Source: Datura wrightii (Eukaryota > Streptophyta > Magnoliopsida > Solanales > Solanaceae). Taken from it: 64,000 bases of DNA. The stretch is from assembly GCA_035772735.1 (NCBI GenBank), contig JASDFA010000002.1, positions 35,360,501-35,424,500 on the forward strand, written 5' to 3'. The position numbers were made by a program, and so were the translations under genes. The notes below the pieces were generated by a model. That model did no database searches. It was not told the origin of the DNA and saw only the letters and a list, made by a program, of their open reading frames with translations. Shown here in pieces: positions 57,972 through 64,000 of the stretch (the stretch's first letter is position 1; the number at the start of each line of letters is the position of its first letter).

Positions 57972-59291
57972 ATAAGTTGGAAAGAAGGTTGAAGTAATAA
58001 TCTATATTCAGTTTTTTCATTTGATTAACTTTTTTTATATATATGATAGATATTTGCAGTTTATATTATGTTTTTTTGTTCTTCCAGCAATTTGAAATGA
58101 TGATATTATTTAATTTTTGTTGAGATTCTTTTGTTCTCTTAGTTTGATTTATTTTATTACATATCTTTCTGTTGAATTATTTTGCTATTGTGAATTTTAA
58201 ATTGTTCCGTTCATTTTACTTTTCCCTACTCTGACAAATGGAGAACTTGAAAGACTGGTGGATTTGATATGCCGATGAAATTCTGAGTACTATAATTCAA
58301 TTATATGTGCTTCAATTTCTTCAATTCTTTATCAAAATTAATATTGTATACGTTTGTTTTTTTGTTTACTTAGAATCTTTTAGTGGTTATTACAATATTT
58401 TAGGCTTATAACTTGAAATTATTTGTATTACATGTGCTATTTATTACTGTTGGGTATTGAAAAATTATGTATTAGAGATGATTGACTTTCTTGATCTATT
58501 CTTTTCTAGTAATTTTTACTTCAGATTTTGACAGATGAGTCCAAGCACTGAAATTGCTAATTTTTTTTCTTATTCTTTTTTTTATTTGCTTGACAAAATA
58601 TTTATATTGAGAGTGAAATATTAAGTTAGTTTAAATAAGTTGAAAATAAGGTTGAAGAAATCATCTATATTTAGTTTCTTCATTTGATTTTATATATGAT
58701 AGATACTTGTATTATGTACTTTTCTTCTTCCAGCAATTTGAAATGGTGAAATGGTGATATTATTTTATTTTTTTGAGATTCTTTTGTTAAATTAGTTTGA
58801 TTTATTTTATTATGTATCTTTTTGTTGGATTATTTTACTATTGCAAATTTTAAATTATTACGTTCATTTATTTCCCTGCTTCAACAAATATGGAGGCCTT
58901 GAAAGATCTGGTGGATTTATATGCAGATAAAATTATGAGCACTATAATTCAATTATATATTCTTTGATTTTTTTTAATTCTTTATCGAAATTAATATTGT
59001 ATATGTTCTTTTCTATTTTTTTAGAATCTTTTATGTTGTTACGATATTGCAAGCTTAAAATTTGAATTTTTTTTTTATTACATATGTAGTTTACAATTTT
59101 TGGGTATTGAAATATTATGTGTTAGAGGTGATTGAGTTTCTTGATCTATTCTTTTTTTATTGGTAGCTTTTACTTCAGATTTTGACATATGAGTCCAAGC
59201 ACGAAAATTGCTAAAATCTTTTTCCTTATTCTTCTTCTCTTTATTTGTCTTGAAAAGATATTTATATTGAGAGCGAAATATTATGTTAAAA
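57972..59291 (+). repeat. 663-bp tandem duplication
   Basis: Copy 1 from ATAAGTTGGAAAGAAGG (57972), copy 2 from ATAAGTTGAAAATAAGG (58635) to about 59291. Shared landmarks in the same order: TTCTTCCAGCAATTTGAAATG, GATTTATTTTATTA, ACTATAATTCAATTATAT, TTTTGACAGATGAGTCCAAG (one A for G in copy 2). Similarity by eye is about 80%, with small indels, so the duplication is old. No open frame is kept in both copies. It may be the untranslated part or an exon of a transposon I do not recognise. Confidence 0.8.
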
Positions 59292-59350
59292 GAAGAATTT
59301 TTTTTTATAATTACTAAAAATATATTTCTTTTTATCGTGTAGACAATAAT

Positions 59351-60576
59351 TGTCATGATCCGAGCTGCGATTCTTGATCGAGACACGAGACTTAAAACCA
59401 CGAACGGCTCCAAGTCTACACATGATATGAAAACAGTAACTAAAGAGAATTTATCAAGCAGAAGTTGATACCTTAAATATCAATAAGCAGAAGTCTGAAT
59501 AACATAAACGTACATCAAATGATAACATCACAATACTAGGTCTCAAAGGTGAACATACTGGTCTACATCTGAAAAGCTTCTATTATTTGATGAGATGCTG
59601 GGACAAGCCCCCAGCTATCTCCAAGACCGAAACAAATTGGCAACACAAAACTGAAATGATAGACGCCCTCGAATGATGAGGACTCACCCAAGGCAGGGCT
59701 GGACTGGGCTGATAGGAGAAGCGAGCTATCGGCAAGACTGAGCTGGATCACTTGAACTTATATCATAAAATGATATATCATAGAGTATGCATTCAGTACT
59801 TTGAATGTACTGAGTATGTAAGGTAAGTAAAAACACACTTGTAAATGTTAATTGAAATCATGCATGTAAATATAAATCGATTACATCATGAGAGTAAGGA
59901 CTGCATTCTAAAAACTGTATCTGAGAAATACATGGTCATAAGCTGATTATCATAACTGAACATGGTAACCCACAATTTAGAAATAGAAATCATATGGCTT
60001 GTCATAGCTAAAATCGTAAGTAAAAGCTCATAAACTAATTATTGGGTCAAATCTGTTGTAAAACATATTATCATAAGTCATGAACATGAGTAACTGAAAT
60101 CATGAGGAACAATGGGAGACTCATCATAACTGACACCATCACAATAGAGCTTATGTGATGCCCCAACTATCACACTCAAGTAGGTAGAGCTATCCAAAAA
60201 CTTGCCAAGGCTGAGGATGATATCATGATATCAATATCAAGCCGAGGCCTCTTGGGGCAGGGAACAACCCTCTTGAGAGGTCCCAAATATAAATATACCT
60301 AAGCTCGTAGATTATGAGATCGGGGAACCTTGGAACCCCAAGCCTACTAGGTGCTAGACACTACTCCCAAAAATATGCATAGTGCTCACATTATTTTTCA
60401 ATGAAGCTGAAATCATAATTTATACATAGCTTGAAATATAAACATTGGGAGTCTTGACTCCAAAATATATCACAAGCTGCATAGGAGTCTTGACTCCAAA
60501 ACATATGACATGCTGATCTTTTTAGTCTTGGCTTGTAATGACCTAACCAATCGGTATAGAGACTTGATGACATTAG
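59351..60576 (-). mobile_element. Family-3 LTR fragment
   Basis: Starts TGTCATGATCCGAGC on the plus strand, like the LTRs at 27436 and 34922, and shares TCAGTACTTTGAATGTACTGAG (59791-59810 region) with the fragment at 11336 and CACTACTCCCAAAAA with 28428. It stops at 60576, about half-way along the LTR, exactly where a family-4 LTR begins, so it was probably split by that insertion. No coding sequence is present. Confidence 0.75.
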
Positions 60577-60617
60577 TGTAATGATCCAAAATTTTGCAGG
60601 CATCAGGACCCCCATGG

Positions 60618-60672
60618 CGAATGAGCCTTCGTCGTAGCGGTACCGCAGCAGTGAGAATGTATCACTGCAACA
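60618..60672 (+). repeat. CTGCAG-type word block, LTR start
   Basis: CGTAGCGGTACCGCAGCAGTG and TATCACTGCAACAGACGACG, within 100 bases of the LTR start. GCGGTACCGC is a perfect palindrome. Confidence 0.55.
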
Positions 60673-63539
60673 GACGACGTGAGGAAAAAAGCCAGTTTAA
60701 GTTAGAATTTCAGGATTTTTCATCCCATTATCCTAAAGGCGCAGAGTTTGAGAGCTCTGGTTGAAATTTTCAAGGGCTAGAGTAGTTTCTTATTCCAAGA
60801 TAAGATTTCCTTATTAACACTTCCATCTTATGATTCTCTAACACATAGAATTAAAGATAGTCTCTAATGGTGAATTCCTAGCTAAGAACCCTAGGTTTGT
60901 GAAAACTAGGGCTAGGGTTATAGGAATGATTGGGTGTTGATTTATACGCCTAAAAGTGATAAATTAACACTTTCTAGGGTGAATGTGATTATAGAATATT
61001 ATTTTGGTGATAGTTTGAGACCTAGAATTTGGTGTATCTGAAATCCTTAACCTTAAAAATTATTTTAAGATGGTTAAATGAGTAGAAACTTCATGAACTA
61101 GGGTTGAATGATTATTGTATATTTGGGTTATGATAATTTAGCCTATGATTATTGAATTAGACCATAAACAATAGGTAGAATGAAGTGGGTTGAGTTACCA
61201 AATCCTTGAATCAAAAAAGTAGCATATTGATTGATTCCTTAATGTCTTATTTCTAGACTTCGAATGTTCGGATGCATTGAGAAAAGGCAAAGCTCCCGTG
61301 GAGTAGGTGCATGTTCCAGTTCTACGATCTAGGTAAGTTATTGCTTACCTTTGTGTTATATAATAATGAGTGAATTATATACGTATGTACTCTTGATGTA
61401 CAATTGATTAGGGTAGAGCGACCATAAAATATGATGACTTGATAAAATGATCGTAGTGACATATCTATGAATTTGGAGGATTAATACTAAGTATAAGAAC
61501 ATGTGGAAAAGTAAAACCCAATTGATGAATAATAATGAGGGGTGCACTCTTAATGTGATATTCTTGATAGAAGTTGTCGACGATATATGATTGTAATTAT
61601 TTTTATGGTATATTTGTGATGGTATATTTGATAGTATAAATTATAAATATATTTTTTATGCGTGTGTTGTATTAAACGAGAGGAACAGGAATGAAGCAAG
61701 GTGAATAAATCCAATGGGATTGTGTGAACTTTTTGGTTCCCTTTTATGTTCTATGAATGAAATGGTGAATTGGTGATGTAAATTAATTAGCTTTGAATGA
61801 ATCTGAGGTAAGGAAAGAACAAGTAATTATAAGAATCTATAGTTAACCAGGTTGAGTGATTCAAACTCAGTTTTATCTTGTTACTCTTATGTGTTGATGA
61901 ATTGATGTAGAGAAAATTTAGAGTTACTAATGGGGTGATGTTTGACCCGATTAGACTGCCTTAAGATAGAAAATCATAGAACTAGGGTGATAAATAAGGT
62001 TGAAAGAGTCTTAATAAATATGGGTCCCTAGATAATAAGAGGGCTAACAAATTTATCCTGAGGAATTGTGAATAATATCTTTATGATGGCTTGGTTATGA
62101 ATTTTAATTGAAGTGGGATTACGTGTTTAATAATTGATAACTAATAAATTAACGAGTAACAATATAGGAAGAATAACTTCTTAAACTAGATAACTAGTTA
62201 ATGTGGTGAATTGTGGGTATAAATAATGGGTCTTTGCGCTTTGATCATGTAGAATAATGTTGATATCTTATATGATTGTCGATGAAGTTTGGGAAGCTCA
62301 ATGTATTAATTGTCATGGTGAGAGTTAAGGGTAATTGAGATAAACCATGTGTGCTTATGTTGTGTCATATGTGTTGACCGAATGATATACTTGATGAAAT
62401 GTGCTAATGATTGTTGATTTATATACCTTTTTAAGTGTTGACATGAGTTGATCAAGTGTAATTTTATGATAAATATGTTGTTGTTGTTGATTCATTACTT
62501 CTTTCTAAATGGTCACATGACTTGACGAAGCATAATCTATGAAATGCTATGTTCAGGATCTGTGGTTAATGAATGGGTTTACTGAGTAGTCAAACATGTT
62601 GACTGATTGATAACATGTTGCATATGTTGATGACTGAGGGATAATAGATTCTTATCCTGTGGTGAACGTGAATGAGATTGTTGTTGTGCCTTACCCTAAG
62701 AATGAGAGGCTCGTGTCCGAGTTGGGCATTCAAATAAGTGGAATTGTATGTGTATGAGTACTTGGATATGAGTGGCTAGTGCCCAAGGTAAGTATTCCGA
62801 TGAGCAGTAGGAATAGGTACACAGACAAGTATGACTAAATGTTCATACGGCTGGGTGTACGGATATAAGTACATAGACAGGTTTGATGAGAGGTTCATAC
62901 GGCTGGGTGTACAGTACATGGATTTCTAAAATCCCTGCAGGTAATGATTGGAAGGACAAAAATAAGACCCTATGGCATGTGTGTACAGTGATGTAATGGA
63001 GGCATTTTCCCGACACATCACCGATGGTATGATTGTGACAGAGAGTAGTACAAGTATGTCATGATATACATACGGTTGGGAGACAGAGATCAGTATAGGT
63101 ATGTTCGATATTATATGGTTGTGTGACAGAGTTCAGTGACAGGATGACTCTTATATGTGTACATACATCGAATAAGATGAAATTAATGATGATAGGTCTA
63201 ATTATCATGTGTTCAGTGTGCATTTGACCTGTGCATAATGCGTCTTACTTCTATGGTAAGTCTTGCTGTTTTGATGAATTTGTTTGTGAATGATATAAAT
63301 ATTTAAATTTTAAATTATTGGGTAAATCTGATTTAGATGTTGTTGCTGGGTTAATCCTGACTACGAGAATGTTCAGTGAAAAAGAGGAAAAAATGAATAA
63401 TTTTGATCAGATGAAAGGTGGTGAAGTGCGTATCTACTTGAGTGTAAATTGCTATTGTTCTGTATGATGTTAGAACTTGTGTAATTAATGAAGTGTTGAA
63501 AGAAGTAAGGTTGCCAGCAAAATCGAGTTACTTCCTAGA

Positions 63540-63615
63540 ACAGTACTGCTGCAGCAATGGAGTTTCCACTGCGGCGAGACCATAGTAGCGGTCAAGTTAT
63601 CGCAACAGCGAGGCC
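63540..63615 (+). repeat. CTGCAG-type word block, late in LTR
   Basis: ACAGTACTGCTGCAGCAATGG, CACTGCGGCGAGACCATAG and AGTAGCGGTCAAG follow one another. They line up in order with the minus-strand text at 8125-8030. Confidence 0.6.
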
Positions 63616-64000
63616 TAATCAATGTGCAGGCCAGACTTTTTGGCTAATATGGATAGAGAGATACAGATGCATAGTTAAATAACTTTTGTAAATAAAGAGT
63701 AAAGAAATTGTCTCGATAAATTATTGAGTGATTATTTAAACTGAATTATTGATTGCATATTAGTTTTATGTTTTTGGATAAACCAATTGTAGTTGGCTGT
63801 TGATACCTTCCAATACATGTGGTGTACTGACACTACTCTTATTACACCTTTTCTAGATGTAGGTTGTGGCAGGTTGAAGTTTCATGATTGACGTGTAATA
63901 TTCAGCATTAACTTCTGCAATCTTTCACCAGCGAAGCTGCGTCTTTTTCTTGGTTGATATTCTATTTAGAGCTCTTATACCTGTGTTAGACTAGATTGTA

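Larger units (their letters stand above)
60577..64000 (+). mobile_element. Family-4 LTR, incomplete at window end
   Basis: Starts TGTAATGATCCAAAATT. It has CTGCAG-type word blocks at 60618-60672 and 63540-63615, matching in type and order those of the LTR at 7460-9842 (minus). The central part (62640-62730, AGAATGAGAGGCTCGTGTCCGAG) aligns with 8640-8700 of that LTR. By that alignment the LTR should end some 180-600 bases beyond the window. Short open frames are not genes. Confidence 0.65.

Overview
The window is plant nuclear repeat DNA, most likely from the nightshade family (Solanaceae). That guess rests on Ty3/gypsy gag and pol wording, a LINE reverse transcriptase and an Athila-type 'env-position' protein that look familiar from that family; it is recognition from memory, not a search. 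I see no convincing host gene, rRNA or tRNA gene. Everything is transposable elements, most of them inside one another, plus AT-rich repeat arrays.

Layout. 1-6752: 3' part of an Athila-like element (gag-protease, no RT or integrase, an env-position ORF, 3' LTR). 6753-9842: minus-strand gypsy 5' LTR and broken gag ('family 4'). 9843-10240: AT-rich repeat. 10241-11335 and 18917-20250: two halves of a LINE, separated by an LTR fragment ('family 3', 11336-13395 and 18785-18916). That fragment is itself split by a 'family 2' element (13396-18779, target duplication GACTA) which carries an Athila-type solo LTR (17110-18549). 20262-52263: an AT-rich, palindrome-rich, probably Helitron-derived array. 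It is split by a 26.9-kb plus-strand chromovirus (23289-50235, duplication GATAC/GCTAC), which in turn holds two minus-strand chromoviruses (27436-37329, duplication TAGAT; and 38393-46793, left end lost). 52264-53113: RPA-like Helitron gene remnant. 54009-57596: a decayed Copia element with duplication TGTAT. 57972-59291: a 0.66-kb tandem duplication. 59351-64000: a family-3 LTR fragment abutting a family-4 LTR that runs off the window.

The nesting gives a relative order of insertion. The AT-rich array and the LINE are oldest, then the family-3 LTRs and the large chromovirus, then the elements inside them. All coding regions are broken by stops and shifts, many explainable as C-to-T or G-to-A changes as expected of methylated repeats.

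The most interesting signal is not a gene. LTRs of several families carry short self-complementary GC-rich words in the stretch just upstream of the TATA box. One is a cassette of exactly 40 bp with 10-bp inverted ends. It recurs in two Athila-type LTRs, in a chromovirus LTR of an unrelated lineage, and inside the Athila-like spacer. A close relative of that chromovirus has a different palindromic module at the same place between conserved flanks, so the module appears to have been exchanged.
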